This document shows, in pieces, positions 1 through 8,430 of a stretch of 64,000 nucleotides of DNA (position 1 is the first letter of the stretch; each line of letters starts with the position of its first letter). Source of the stretch: Deltaproteobacteria bacterium. Lineage in GTDB: Bacteria; Myxococcota_A; UBA796; UBA2385. The DNA lies in NCBI GenBank assembly GCA_016792625.1, contig JAEUKK010000104.1, positions 1-64,000 on the forward strand. Reading direction: 5' to 3'. A program made the position numbers and the translations under genes. Below the pieces are notes generated by a model, which saw only the letters and a list, made by a program, of their open reading frames with translations, was not told the origin of the DNA and ran no database searches.

Positions 1-1
1 A

Positions 2-301
2 CACTCCAAGCCCTTGGAGGCCGCAATGACCCTGCTGCACAACATCCGCGCCGACCCCAAAGAGCGGGCCTTATACGAGGCCTACTGCAAGCAGCTGTCG
101 ATAGAGCAGACCATCAAAGACGACATGGCCGAGCTGCGGGCTGAGGCGGAGGGCGAGCGGGCGCGGGCCGAGCAGGCCGAGGCGGCCCTGGTCGCCGAGC
201 GGGCGCGGGCCGAGGCGGCGCTGGTCGCCGAGCGGGCGCGGGCGGAGGCCCTCCGCGCCAAGCTGCGGGCGCTCGGCTTCGACCCCGACGCGCTCGGCTG
301 A
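2..301 (+). CDS. Rpn-family recombination-promoting nuclease/putative transposase, C-terminal fragment
   Basis: The frame is already open at the window edge, so only the last ~99 residues are present. What is visible is the short segment MTLLHNIRADPKERALYEAY, then SIEQTIKDDMAELRAEAEGE, then an Ala/Arg/Glu-rich coiled coil with two near-identical repeats of ALVAERARAE, and a C-terminal ALGFDPDAL. This tail resembles the C-terminal region of Rpn/PDDEXK nuclease-like proteins that are common in Myxococcota; the catalytic domain would lie upstream, outside the window. A TTG at 14 is in frame but is probably internal. The family call rests on recollection of this tail and is moderate; it could be another coiled-coil-tailed protein. 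Confidence 0.5.
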   Translation, partial: HSKPLEAAMTLLHNIRADPKERALYEAYCKQLSIEQTIKDDMAELRAEAEGERARAEQAEAALVAERARAEAALVAERARAEALRAKLRALGFDPDALG

Positions 302-1301
302 TCGTGGGGGCCGTTGGCGGCGCAGCAGGTCTGGCCGCCGCCGGCCCACGGAGCAGCCTGCATGGGGCCGCGCGGACCCGCCCTGCGGTCGGCCGGACGC
401 GGGCGGTCCAGTGGGCTCCGGCTTGCCGTGGTCGCCCGGAGCGGCCGAGGGCGGGCGGGCCAGACCATGCGCCGGGTGGGTTGACCCAGGGGCCGCCTGC
501 TCTGAGACCATGCGCCGGGTGGGTAGACCAAGGGGCCGCCTGGTCTAAGACCATGCGCCGGGTGGGTGGACCCAGGGGCCGCCTGGTCTAAGACCATGCG
601 CCGGGTTGGTGGACCAAGGGGCCGCCTGGTCTGAGACCATGCGCTGGGTGGGTGGACCCAGGGGCCGCCTGGTCTGAGACCATGCGCCGGGTTGGTGGAC
701 CAAGGGGCCGCCCGGTCTAAGACCATGCGCCGGGCAGGTGAACCCAGGGGCCGCCTGGTCTGCGGCCATGCGCCGGGTTGGTTGACCAAGGGGCCGCCTG
801 GTCTGCGACCATGCGCCGGGTTGCTTGACCAAGGGGCCGCCTGGTCTAAGACCACGCGCCGGGTTGGTTGACCAAGGGGCCGCCTGGTCTGCGGCCATGC
901 GCCGGGTTGGTGAACCCAGGGGCCGCCTGGTCTGCGACCATGCGCCGGGTTGGTGGACCCAGGGGCCGCCTGGTCTGCGACCATGCGCCGGGTTGGTGGA
1001 CCCAGGGGCCGCCTGGTCTGAGACCATGCGCCGGGTTGGTGAACCAAGGGGCCGCCTGGTCGGCGACCATGCGCCGGGTTGGTGGACCAAGGTCGCGCCT
1101 GATCCGGCCTTCGACCCAGCAGCGGCCGGGCGCAGGGGCACCGCCCACGAGGATGCCGTGCCTGACCGCCTCGCAGCCTGAGGCGGCCCCGACCGCCCGC
1201 CGGTTAGGCCCGCGCGCCTGCCGCGGACCGCCGCCCCCGCGCGGGCCCGGTGCCCCATCGACCCGCGCCCCGGCCCGCCCCGCCTGCTGCTGGTCGGCCT
1301 C
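302..1301. other. 1-kb gene-free region holding the 43-bp array
   Basis: No convincing gene lies here. The 302-462 flank and the 1096-1301 flank are GC-rich unique sequence without a recognisable promoter or terminator. Open frames cross the array on both strands in several frames, but they only translate the repeat (a Pro/Arg/Trp-rich periodic peptide) and lack a credible ribosome site, so they are treated as artefacts of base composition. Confidence 0.7.
463..1095. repeat. 43-bp tandem repeat array, 15 units
   Basis: Units begin at 463, 506, 549 and so on every 43 bp without any indel up to 1065, giving 14 complete units and a 15th that decays after about 1092. Each unit starts GACCATGCGCC, has GGGGCCGCC near position 27-35 and ends TGGTCT plus two variable bases. 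Where the last two bases are AA or GA, the junction reads TGGTCTnAGACCA, a 13-bp palindrome. Inside the unit, positions 15-19 and 22-26 form an inverted repeat (TTGGT/ACCAA or TGGGT/ACCCA). There are no variable spacers, so it is not a CRISPR. The period is not a multiple of 3, and both strands are nevertheless largely free of stops. Confidence 0.95.
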
Positions 1302-2759
1302 GTGGTCGGGATCGCGGCAGGGCTGCGCGCGGCCCACGCCCCCCAGCGCTGGGAAGAGGTCGCCGCGCTCTACAGCGCCTACCCCTCGGCCACCGTTGAC
1401 GCGCTTGCGGCGGGCGATCTGGTCGCTGCCCTCATCACCTGGACCGGCCTGCACCCGCCGCTCTGGTCGCTGCAGCAGGCCACATTTGAGCTGCTGCTGC
1501 CGCGGCCCCTGGCCTGGGTGGCCTGGAGCGCGCTGCTCTCCACCGCGGCGGTGGCCCTGGTCGCCCGCCGGGCCCCGCTGGCCGGGCTGCTGCTCGCCGG
1601 CGGGGCGCTGCAGGTGCACTACAGCGCCGAGCTGAACAGCTACCCGCTGCTGGCCTTCGGCCTCGCGGGCCTGTGGGCGGCCCTGGCCCGGCCCGGCGCG
1701 GGCCCCACCGCGGGCGTCGGCTGGGCGGCCCTGCTCTGCTGGACCCACGCGCTGGGCGCGCTGAGCGCCGCCGGCTGGGCCCTGCGCGCGCGCCGCGGGC
1801 GCTGGGCGCGGGTGGGGCTGCTCGCGCTCGCGGCGGCGCCGCTGGTCCCCGGCGCGCTGGGCCGGCTGGCGGACCCCAGCAGCTTTCGCCAGCCGCCGCT
1901 CAAGCCCGTGCTCATCGCCGCCGACCTCGTTGAGCGTTTTGGCGTGCTGGGGCTGGTCCTCAGCCTGGCTGGCCTGCTGCTCGCCCCGGGGCCGGGGCGG
2001 GGTGGACCGGCGGCGGCGCTGCCCCGGGCCCCGCTGGTGGTGCCCGCGCTCGGGCTGGTCCTGCTGCTCGGGGCGGGCGCTGCGGCGCCCCACCAGTATG
2101 GTCCGCTGCTGCTCTTTGGCCCGCCGGCCGCGCTGGGCTTGGCGGCGGCGGCGCGGGGGCGCCCGGCCCTGCGCGCGGCGGTGCTCGCGCTCGGGTTGCT
2201 CGCGGCGGGGGCGACCGCCCGGGTCGAGGGGCTGCAGCTCGGGCGCCTGTGGGCCGCGCGGGCCGGGGACGAGGCCCAGGCGGTCCGGGCGGCGCTGGCG
2301 GCGCTCGGCCCGGGCTGGGCCTGCGGTGACGGGCCGCCCGACCGGGCCTGCGGCGGCGAGGCCCTGGTGCTGCTGCGGCCCGCCCCGCCCAATGACGACG
2401 ACAAGCGGCGGTTCAGCGCCGGGCTCTGGGCGCTGGACCCCTGGCGGCCGCTGCCCCGGGTGCGGCCCCGCGGGCCCGACGGCGCGCCGGCCCCCCACAG
2501 CGACCACCGGCTGGGCCAACCCCGCCTGCACACCCGCGAGGATGGCGCGCAGCACGTGGTATACGTCCACGACGAGGCCCGACCGAGCATCGAGCTGCTC
2601 GGGGCCAGCCACCCGCGGGTGGCCCTGGTCTTGCTACACCACCGCGACCGACCGGCCCTGGTCGAGGCCCTGCCCGCCCGGCTGGCGGCCCGGGGGGCGC
2701 TGCAGATCGAGCGGCGGGGGGCGGCCCTTGTGCTCTGGTGGCGCCCCGACCCGCCTTGA
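1302..2759 (+). CDS. Polytopic membrane protein, GT-C glycosyltransferase-like
   Basis: The ~485-residue protein is dominated by hydrophobic helices over residues ~1-330 and ends in a soluble domain of ~150 residues. The segment WTGLHPPLW near residue 48 resembles the first periplasmic loop of GT-C lipid-linked-sugar transferases (PMT/ArnT/RgtA type), where an aromatic-HPPL motif is typical, although the usual acidic pair was not identified. The GTG at 1302 is the first usable start in frame but sits inside what looks like a transmembrane helix (preceding codons read PRLLLVGL), so the true start may be further upstream at a non-standard codon. Similar membrane proteins recur at 18896, 36644 and 41401. 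It is followed 59 bp later by a lipoprotein gene on the same strand. Substrate unknown. Confidence 0.6.
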   Translation: MVGIAAGLRAAHAPQRWEEVAALYSAYPSATVDALAAGDLVAALITWTGLHPPLWSLQQATFELLLPRPLAWVAWSALLSTAAVALVARRAPLAGLLLAGGALQVHYSAELNSYPLLAFGLAGLWAALARPGAGPTAGVGWAALLCWTHALGALSAAGWALRARRGRWARVGLLALAAAPLVPGALGRLADPSSFRQPPLKPVLIAADLVERFGVLGLVLSLAGLLLAPGPGRGGPAAALPRAPLVVPALGLVLLLGAGAAAPHQYGPLLLFGPPAALGLAAAARGRPALRAAVLALGLLAAGATARVEGLQLGRLWAARAGDEAQAVRAALAALGPGWACGDGPPDRACGGEALVLLRPAPPNDDDKRRFSAGLWALDPWRPLPRVRPRGPDGAPAPHSDHRLGQPRLHTREDGAQHVVYVHDEARPSIELLGASHPRVALVLLHHRDRPALVEALPARLAARGALQIERRGAALVLWWRPDPP

Positions 2760-2818
2760 GCCTGCGCCGCGGCCCAGCGGCGCCCGCCGGCGGGGATAGC
2801 CCCGCGGGGCGAGGTCTC

Positions 2819-4078
2819 ATGCGCCGCCACCGCCCGCTCCGCCGCCTGCTCTCCGCCACCCTCATCGCCAGCGCGCTGCCCGGCTGCGATGGCCTGCGCG
2901 CGATGATCATCAACGTCTACCCGAGCGACTACGCGCCGGTGGCCGAGGGCGGCGAGGCCCAGGCCCAGCCGCCGCAGCGGGTGCAGCTCAAGCCGCGGGT
3001 CACCGGGCTGCAGCAGCCGACCGACGCCCAGTTCTCGCCCGCCCACCCCGGGCTCGTGCTCATCGCCGAGAAGGCCGGCAGCGCGCTGCTCTTTGACCTG
3101 AGCGGGGCCGAGGCCCGCCCGCTCGGGCCGCTGTTCGCGCTCGACGTGCTGACCCGCAGCGAGCAGGGGCTGCTCGGGCTGGCCTTCGCGCCCGACTTTG
3201 GGCCCGCCGGCGGCGCGTTGTACTGGAACGCCACCCGCAGCTGCGCCAGCCCCGAGGGCTGCACCCAGGTGGGCCGGGTCGCGGTGAGGGTCGAGGCCGG
3301 TCGGTGGACGGCCGGGCCCCCCGAGGTCCTGCTCGAGGTGCCGCAGCCCTACGCCAACCACAACGCGGGGCAGATCGTCTTTGGGCCCGATGGTTTGCTC
3401 TATGTCGGCCTCGGCGATGGCGGCTGGCGCGAAGACCCGCACGGCCACGGCCAAGACCCCGCCACGCTGCTCGGCTCGATGCTGCGCATTGACCCGCGGC
3501 GGCCCGACGGCGGCCGGGCCTGGTCGGTGCCCAGCGACAACCCCAAGATCCCCGGCGCGCCGCCGGAGACCTGGGCGATCGGCCTGCGCAACCCGTGGCG
3601 TTTTGGCTTCGCCCCCGACGGGCGCATGGTCATCGCCGACGTCGGCCAGTACGCCTGGGAGGAGCTGTCGATCGCCAAGGCCGGCGACAACCTCGGCTGG
3701 GCGGTGCGCGAGGGCCGCCGCTGCTTCCCTGCTGAGGCCACGTGCAGCGCCGAGGGGCTGGTCGAGCCCTTCTATGAGTACCCCCACAAGGACGGCGATG
3801 GCAGCGTGACCGGGGGCTATGTCTACACCGGGTCGGCCATCCCGGCCCTGGCCGGCCGCTATGTCTTCGGCGACTTCTTGAGCGGCCGGCTGTGGAGCGT
3901 GCCCCTGCCCGCTGGCTCCGCTGGCTCCGCTGGCTCCGCTGGCTCCGCTGGCCCCCTGGTCAGCGCCGAGCTGCTGGGCAAGTGGGCCATCCTGCCGTCG
4001 ACCTTTGCCCGCGACCCCCAAGGTGAGCTCTACGTCGCCGACTTCGGGCAGGGTACCCTGTACCAGCTCACCCCCTGA
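2819..4078 (+). CDS. Glucose/sorbosone dehydrogenase-family (PQQ-type beta-propeller) lipoprotein
   Basis: The ATG at 2819, preceded by GGGGCGAGG, opens a lipoprotein signal (MRRHRPLRRL, then LIASALPGC with Cys23 as lipid site), 419 residues in all. The mature part is the soluble glucose dehydrogenase/HHIP-like six-bladed propeller: RNPWRFGF, DVGQYAWEEL and NLGWAVREG are family hallmarks, and YVGLGDGG and GGYVYTG also fit. Members oxidise sugars or aldoses with PQQ in the periplasm, but many lipoprotein homologues have no proven activity. Near the C-terminus four 9-bp repeats (3911-3946) encode AGSAGSAGS, inserted between propeller strands; this looks like a recent microsatellite expansion. 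A longer in-frame start at 2738 overlaps the previous gene and lacks the signal peptide at its N-terminus, so it is rejected. Confidence 0.85.
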   Translation: MRRHRPLRRLLSATLIASALPGCDGLRAMIINVYPSDYAPVAEGGEAQAQPPQRVQLKPRVTGLQQPTDAQFSPAHPGLVLIAEKAGSALLFDLSGAEARPLGPLFALDVLTRSEQGLLGLAFAPDFGPAGGALYWNATRSCASPEGCTQVGRVAVRVEAGRWTAGPPEVLLEVPQPYANHNAGQIVFGPDGLLYVGLGDGGWREDPHGHGQDPATLLGSMLRIDPRRPDGGRAWSVPSDNPKIPGAPPETWAIGLRNPWRFGFAPDGRMVIADVGQYAWEELSIAKAGDNLGWAVREGRRCFPAEATCSAEGLVEPFYEYPHKDGDGSVTGGYVYTGSAIPALAGRYVFGDFLSGRLWSVPLPAGSAGSAGSAGSAGPLVSAELLGKWAILPSTFARDPQGELYVADFGQGTLYQLTP

Positions 4079-4108
4079 GCTTCGTTACCCCTTTCGAGAG
4101 AGGCCCCC

Positions 4109-4612
4109 ATGCCGACCCCGCTCGACCCGTCGACCGACCCCGCCCAAAACCCGGCGCTCGACCCGCGCCGCCTGCGGCCCGAGGACTGGCGGGCCCTGCT
4201 GAGCCCCCTCGAGTACGCCATCCTGCGCGAGTCGGCGACCGAGCGGGCGGGCACGGGGCGTTACCTCAGCGACCCCGGCCCGGGCGCTTTTCACTGCGCC
4301 GGCTGCGGCGCCCGCCTCTACAGCGCCGACCACAAATTCCACGCGGGCTGCGGCTGGCCGAGCTTCTGGGATGAGGTCGAGCCCGGCGCGCTGCGCACCG
4401 TGGTCGACCGCAGCCACTGGATGGTGCGCACCGAGATGCGCTGCGCCCGCTGTGAGGGTCACTTGGGGCACATCTTCGACGACGCGCCCCAGACCCCCAC
4501 CGGCCAGCGCCACTGCGTCAACGGCTATGCCGTACTCTGGGTGCCCGCGGGCGCCGAGGTCGCGGCCACCTTCGCCGCCCACCGTCGCGACCCGGGCCGC
4601 GCCGGCGTTTGA
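4109..4612 (+). CDS. msrB: Peptide-methionine (R)-S-oxide reductase MsrB
   Basis: MsrB reduces methionine-R-sulfoxide in proteins, using thioredoxin as reductant. The 167-residue protein has the complete MsrB fold: zinc ligands Cys63/Cys66 (FHCAGCG) and Cys112/Cys115 (RCARCEGHLGH), the GCGWPSFW motif around Cys81, and the catalytic Cys136 in RHCVNGYA. There is no signal peptide, so it is cytoplasmic. The start ATG is preceded by AGAGAGGCCCCC. It is 30 bp downstream of the dehydrogenase lipoprotein gene, possibly the same transcript, and its stop is only 9 bp from the convergent SDR gene. The N-terminal ~25 residues (Pro/Asp-rich) are not part of the domain. Confidence 0.95.
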   Translation: MPTPLDPSTDPAQNPALDPRRLRPEDWRALLSPLEYAILRESATERAGTGRYLSDPGPGAFHCAGCGARLYSADHKFHAGCGWPSFWDEVEPGALRTVVDRSHWMVRTEMRCARCEGHLGHIFDDAPQTPTGQRHCVNGYAVLWVPAGAEVAATFAAHRRDPGRAGV

Positions 4613-4621
4613 GCTGATGGG

Positions 4622-5404
4622 TCAGCGGGCGCAAGTGAGCTGCCGACCCCCATCCACGGGAAGGGTCACCCCGGTCATCCACGCCGCCTCATCCGAGGCC
4701 AAGTAGAGGATGACCGCGGCCACCTCTTCGGGGGTGCCGATCCGGCCCAGCGGGTGGGTGCCCCGGCTGTGCTCGACGAAGGCGGCGTAGCGCTCCTCAT
4801 CCATGCCGCCGCGCCGGTGCAGCGCGGTGCGCACCACCCCCGGGTTGACCGCGTTGACCCGCACCCCGCGCGGGGCCAGCTCGAGCGCGGCGCAGCGGGT
4901 GAGCTGGTCGAGGGCCGCCTTGCTGGTGGCGTAGGCGAGCACGCCGGGGAAGGCCCGCAGGCCGGTCACGCTCGACACGTTGATCACGCTGCCCGGGCGG
5001 GCGCTCAGCGCGGGAAGGCAGCGCTGGATGAGGTCCATCGGCGCGGTGACGTTGAGCTCCATCATGGCCGAGAGGGCCTCGGGCGTGGTGCTCTCGATGG
5101 TGCCCGAGCCGATGACCCCCGCGGCGTTGACCAGCAGGTCGAGGCCGCCCAGGGCCTCGAGGCTGGCCTCGACCGCGCCCGCCCGGGCCGCTGGGTCGCG
5201 CAGATCGGCGCAGATGACGTGCAGCTCGTCGCCATCGACCTGCAGATCGGCGGCCAGGGCCTCGAGGGTGGCGCGGTCGCGGGCAACGGCGGCCACGCGG
5301 GCGCCGGCCTGGGCCAAGGCCACGGCGGTGGCGCGGCCGATGCCGCTGCTGGCGCCGGTGACGAGGGCGCGGTGGCCGGAGAAGCGGGTGGAGGGGCTAG
5401 TCAT
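4622..5404 (-). CDS. SDR-family NAD(P)-dependent oxidoreductase
   Basis: This 260-residue classical short-chain dehydrogenase has the cofactor motif TGASSGIG (residues ~17-24), NAAG at ~93, catalytic Ser in NVSSVTG and YATSK (Tyr-x-x-x-Lys) at ~160, and the C-terminal signature AAWMTGVTLPVDGGRQL. An Arg after the second strand (AVARDR) favours NADP. It is most like 3-oxoacyl-ACP reductase/FabG-type SDRs of unknown substrate. It lies 21 bp downstream of the DUF2071 gene on the same strand, so the two are probably co-transcribed. Confidence 0.93.
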   Translation of the reverse strand: MTSPSTRFSGHRALVTGASSGIGRATAVALAQAGARVAAVARDRATLEALAADLQVDGDELHVICADLRDPAARAGAVEASLEALGGLDLLVNAAGVIGSGTIESTTPEALSAMMELNVTAPMDLIQRCLPALSARPGSVINVSSVTGLRAFPGVLAYATSKAALDQLTRCAALELAPRGVRVNAVNPGVVRTALHRRGGMDEERYAAFVEHSRGTHPLGRIGTPEEVAAVILYLASDEAAWMTGVTLPVDGGRQLTCAR

Positions 5405-5425
5405 GGGGACCTCAAGGACGGGGCT

Positions 5426-6178
5426 TCAGGCGGGCTGGAGGGGGAAGACCTCGACGTCGACCCCGGGGCTGTACAGCGCCGGGAGGGGCTCAGCGGGCCG
5501 GACCAGGCCGGCGGCGGCGAGCAGATCTTCGTCGAGGGCGTCGAGGGTGGCGTGGTGCAGCGGATAGGGCGCGTGGTGCACCTGCCCGACCGAGAGCGCC
5601 CCGCTGGGCGCGCAGGCGTAGAGCAGGTAGCGCTCGGCCAAGAAGAAGGTCAGCCCATCGGGGTCGACCGGCCCCACGGGCGCGCCGATGCTCGCCTGCA
5701 CCGCCGCGTGGGCGGGGGCCGGCGGCGGCCAGCGGCGGGTCGAGGCGTAGCGCAGGCGGTCGTCCTGCTGCTCGAGCTGCATGTCGGCGCGGAAGTAGGG
5801 CAGGTGCCAGCCCCAGCGCGCCGCCCGCACGGCGAGGCTGTTGGCGGCGTCGAGGCTGTAGAACCACACGCCCGGCCGCCCGTCGGGCCCCAGCACATAG
5901 GTGCGCACGTTGGTCTCGTGAAAAGCCGAGACCCCGGGCAAGGGCGGCAAGAAGCGGGTCGGGCGGATGCCCCGCATCGTGAACAGGACCAGCCCGACAT
6001 AGGCCCGGCCCTCATGGGTGTCGAGCCGCAGCCCGGCGGGCAGGGTGGCGTGGAGCAGCGCTGGGTCGAGCTCCCAGTGCACGAAGAGCAGCTGCCGCCA
6101 CTGGTGAAAACCTTGGGGCGGGCCCGCGGGGCGCTGGGTGGGGCCGAGGCGGTCGATCAGGGTGGGGAGGGGGTGCAT
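5426..6178 (-). CDS. DUF2071 (YqjF-like) family protein
   Basis: The 250-residue protein matches the DUF2071/YqjF family: an N-terminal WRQLLFVHWELDPALL, then LPAGLRLDTHEGRAYVGLV, NVRTYV and a C-terminal HHAPYPLHHATLD segment; the fold is related to acetoacetate decarboxylase-like barrels. No function is proven for the family. The start is supported by GGAGGCCCG directly before ATG. It is the first gene of a likely two-gene unit with the SDR. Confidence 0.85.
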   Translation of the reverse strand: MHPLPTLIDRLGPTQRPAGPPQGFHQWRQLLFVHWELDPALLHATLPAGLRLDTHEGRAYVGLVLFTMRGIRPTRFLPPLPGVSAFHETNVRTYVLGPDGRPGVWFYSLDAANSLAVRAARWGWHLPYFRADMQLEQQDDRLRYASTRRWPPPAPAHAAVQASIGAPVGPVDPDGLTFFLAERYLLYACAPSGALSVGQVHHAPYPLHHATLDALDEDLLAAAGLVRPAEPLPALYSPGVDVEVFPLQPA

Positions 6179-6236
6179 CGGGCCTCCGGGGGCGGGGGTC
6201 TATCGTGGGCCCGCCCGCGCCCGGCCGGACGGCGGG

Positions 6237-6309
6237 CGGCGGCGCAGCCGCCGGTCGCGCAGCGACCCAGCCGGGCGGGCGGCGAGCCCGCCGCAGGCGG
6301 AGCGCCGCC
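6237..6309. repeat. Tandem GCA-loop mini-hairpins plus two larger stems
   Basis: In the 175-bp gap between two leftward genes, 6238-6252 folds as GGCGGC-GCA-GCCGCC and 6253-6267 as GGTCGC-GCA-GCGACC, immediately adjacent. Two more stems follow: 6274-6292 (GGCGGGC, 5-nt loop) and 6296-6309 (GGCGG, 4-nt loop). The same paired arrangement with different stem bases occurs at 54466-54494, 38696-38724 and, inverted, 36015-36045. Confidence 0.7.
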
Positions 6310-6353
6310 CGGGGCCCCGGCGCCGCCCAGCCGAGGGCCGTAGGCGCCCCATC

Positions 6354-7229
6354 TCAGGCCGGTGCGGCCAGGACCTCGTCGCGGCACTCGGCCCACAGCG
6401 CCTCGGTCGGGCCGGGCCGGAAGAAGCCGAAGTGCCCGATGTGGCGCAGGCCCAATTCGGCGGGCGCGACCAAGCGGCGTCGGACGGTCGCGCGCGGGTA
6501 CCAGGCGCGCAGGCGGGCGGCGGCCGCGGGCGCGACCATGCGGTCGTCGCTCAGCTCGAAGAAGGTCATCCGCGCAGTGATCTGGTCGTAGTATAGGCTG
6601 TCGGCCGGCAGGGCACCCCGCAGGTACTCGGGCGTGCCCGCCCAGCGCGCCCACTGGCGCAGGGCGCTGGCCGGCAGCGGCTCGCCGAGCTGCAGCCAGC
6701 GCGGCCCGTAGCCCAGCGCCCCGACCACCGCGGGCACCACCCCGCGCAGCAGCAGGCTGTAGCGCCAGCGGTCCCAGGTGGGGAAGAGGCGCAGGTCGCC
6801 CACGGCGGCGGCCACGACCAGCGCGCCCGCCACGCCCAGCGCGGCGGGGCTCATGCCCAGGGCCTGCCCGCCAAAGCTGTGGCCCAAGGCCCAGCGCGGC
6901 GCCTCAGGCCAGCGCTCGGCGGCGGCCTGCAGCGCGGCGGTCTGGTCGAGGCGCCCCCACTCCTCCATCGTGGCGGGGTCTTCGCGCAGCGGGCGGTCGG
7001 CCGAGTCGCCGACCCCGCGCAGATCGACCCGCAGCACGGCGATCTGGTGCCGGGCCATCCAGGCGGCGAAGTGCCGGTAGTAGCGCATCGGCACGCCAAA
7101 AGCGGGGATGATGACCAGGCTCGCCCGCGGCGGGCCGACCGGCGCGTCGATGAGGGCGGCCAGCGACCGACCATCGGCGGCGCGCAGCTGCAAGGGGACG
7201 GGCGCGGCGTCGGGAGGGGGCTGCGGCAC
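6354..7229 (-). CDS. Alpha/beta hydrolase (serine aminopeptidase S33-like)
   Basis: A 291-residue alpha/beta hydrolase: the oxyanion region LVIIPAFGVPMRYYRHFAAW, then LRVDLRGVGDS, the nucleophile elbow GHSFGGQ, an acidic segment FFELSDDRMV and a late His in RHIGHFGFF. No signal peptide, so cytoplasmic. The closest described type is the S33-like hydrolase/esterase group acting on lipids or acyl esters; the substrate cannot be read from sequence. GTG at 7229 is chosen over GTG at 7235 because GAGG lies five bases before it. Confidence 0.85.
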   Translation of the reverse strand: MPQPPPDAAPVPLQLRAADGRSLAALIDAPVGPPRASLVIIPAFGVPMRYYRHFAAWMARHQIAVLRVDLRGVGDSADRPLREDPATMEEWGRLDQTAALQAAAERWPEAPRWALGHSFGGQALGMSPAALGVAGALVVAAAVGDLRLFPTWDRWRYSLLLRGVVPAVVGALGYGPRWLQLGEPLPASALRQWARWAGTPEYLRGALPADSLYYDQITARMTFFELSDDRMVAPAAAARLRAWYPRATVRRRLVAPAELGLRHIGHFGFFRPGPTEALWAECRDEVLAAPA

Positions 7230-7405
7230 GTTCACCTCGGCGTGTGGGGCTGTCGGGCCCGGGCCGGCGCGGCTATCACCCCGGCCCGGCTGTGGGCCTG
7301 CGCCACCGCGGCGGAGCCCCGGCCATGACGGCCCCGAGGAGCCCCATCACCAGGCGCTCCGGTGCGGTCTGCGTCGAGGCGCCCGTGCTGCGCTGACCCG
7401 GGCCC

Positions 7406-7918
7406 TCAGCCGGCGGGCGGGCCGCGCAGCTCGACCCGCTCGACCCGCAGGTCGTCGACCCAGAGCCGGCCGAGGGTCACCGGCAGGCGAAAACGCCGCG
7501 GGCCGGCGCTCCCGGGGTTGATGTGCCGCCAGGGGCCGCAGGTCACGTCGCGCCACTGGTGGCTGTGGCCGGCGAGCAGCAGGGCCGGGCCGCGGCCCTG
7601 GGGTGGAGGGGGATCGGCGGGCAGGACGTGCTGCAGGCGGATCTCCACGAGGCCGAGCGGGAGGTTCAGCCAGAGCGCGGCCACCTCGGGCAAGGCCGCG
7701 GCCCAGGCCCCGCGGTCGACGTTGCCCCGCACCGCGACGAGGGGGGCCAGGGCGCTGAGGCCCGCGAGCACGGCCGGCGCGCCGACGTCGCCGCAGTGCA
7801 GGATGAGCGCCGCGCCCCGCAGCGCCGCCGCCGCTTCGGGGCGGAGCAGCCCGTGGGTGTCGGCCACCACGCCGATGAAGGCGCCGGCGGGCAGGCGCAG
7901 CGGGTCGGTGGTGGGCAA
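7406..7918 (-). CDS. YfcE/MJ0936-family metallophosphoesterase
   Basis: Binuclear-metal phosphodiesterase of the small YfcE type (~170 residues). Visible metal ligands are in GVVADTHGL, HCGDVG, VRGNVD and AGHSHQ, and the C-terminal NPGSAGPRR loop is typical of the family. I place the start at TTG 7918 because GGAGGCCCGA lies directly upstream, the same ribosome-site pattern as the DUF2071 gene; the longer GTG at 7990 has no ribosome site and sits on the divergent gene's leader. Divergent from the DUF2256 gene at 8002. Confidence 0.85.
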   Translation of the reverse strand: MPTTDPLRLPAGAFIGVVADTHGLLRPEAAAALRGAALILHCGDVGAPAVLAGLSALAPLVAVRGNVDRGAWAAALPEVAALWLNLPLGLVEIRLQHVLPADPPPPQGRGPALLLAGHSHQWRDVTCGPWRHINPGSAGPRRFRLPVTLGRLWVDDLRVERVELRGPPAG

Positions 7919-8001
7919 TCGGGCCTCCGCGGCGTTGACCTGCCGCCGGGCGAGGCTAGCCCGACCGCGGGGCCGCGGCTGCGCGCTCACGGGGGAGGAG
8001 C

Positions 8002-8394
8002 ATGGCCGCCGCGCCGCCCGACAAGACCTGCGCCGCCTGCGGCCGCAGCTTCAGCTACCGGGCGAAGTGGGCGCGGGACTGGGCGGCGGTGCGCTACTGC
8101 TCCGCGCGCTGCCGGCGCGCCAAGCCCGCCGTCGATGATCCCCTGGAGCGCGACATCCTCGACGCGCTCGCCGCCCGCGCGCGCGAGGCCACCGTCTGCC
8201 CCTCGGAGCTCGCCCGGGCGCGCTGGGAGGACTGGCGCCCCCACATGGAGGAGGTCCGCTCCGCCGCCCGGCGCCTCGTCGCCGCCGGGCTGGTCGAGCT
8301 GACCCAAGGGGGCGCGGTGGTCGACCCCGACCACGCCCGCGGGCCCATCCGGCTGCGGCGGGGGCCCCGCTTCCCGCCGCTCCGCGCAGGCTGA
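8002..8394 (+). CDS. DUF2256-DUF3253 fusion protein
   Basis: 130 residues. Residues ~7-40 are DUF2256, a small zinc-binding domain: KTCAACGRSFSYRAKW, then RYCSARCRR, giving Cys-x2-Cys and Cys-x3-Cys. Residues ~48-125 match DUF3253, a winged-helix-like domain (ILDALAARAREATVCPSELAR, then MEEVRSAARRLVAAGLVELTQ, GPIRLRRG). Both domains are repeatedly found beside cryptochrome/photolyase genes, as here, but neither has a known activity; a DNA-binding or assembly role is possible. Strong ribosome site GGGGGAGGAGC before ATG. Confidence 0.88.
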   Translation: MAAAPPDKTCAACGRSFSYRAKWARDWAAVRYCSARCRRAKPAVDDPLERDILDALAARAREATVCPSELARARWEDWRPHMEEVRSAARRLVAAGLVELTQGGAVVDPDHARGPIRLRRGPRFPPLRAG

Positions 8395-8430
8395 GCCTCG
8401 GCGGCGGGCCCTGCCGCGCGTCCGCGCAAT

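Noticed and set aside
463-1095. CRISPR array
   Set aside because: Units are contiguous with no variable spacers and no cas genes are nearby.
82-1258. Long repeat-encoded open frames on both strands through the 43-bp array
   Set aside because: They appear in several frames at once, have no ribosome site and only translate the repeat.
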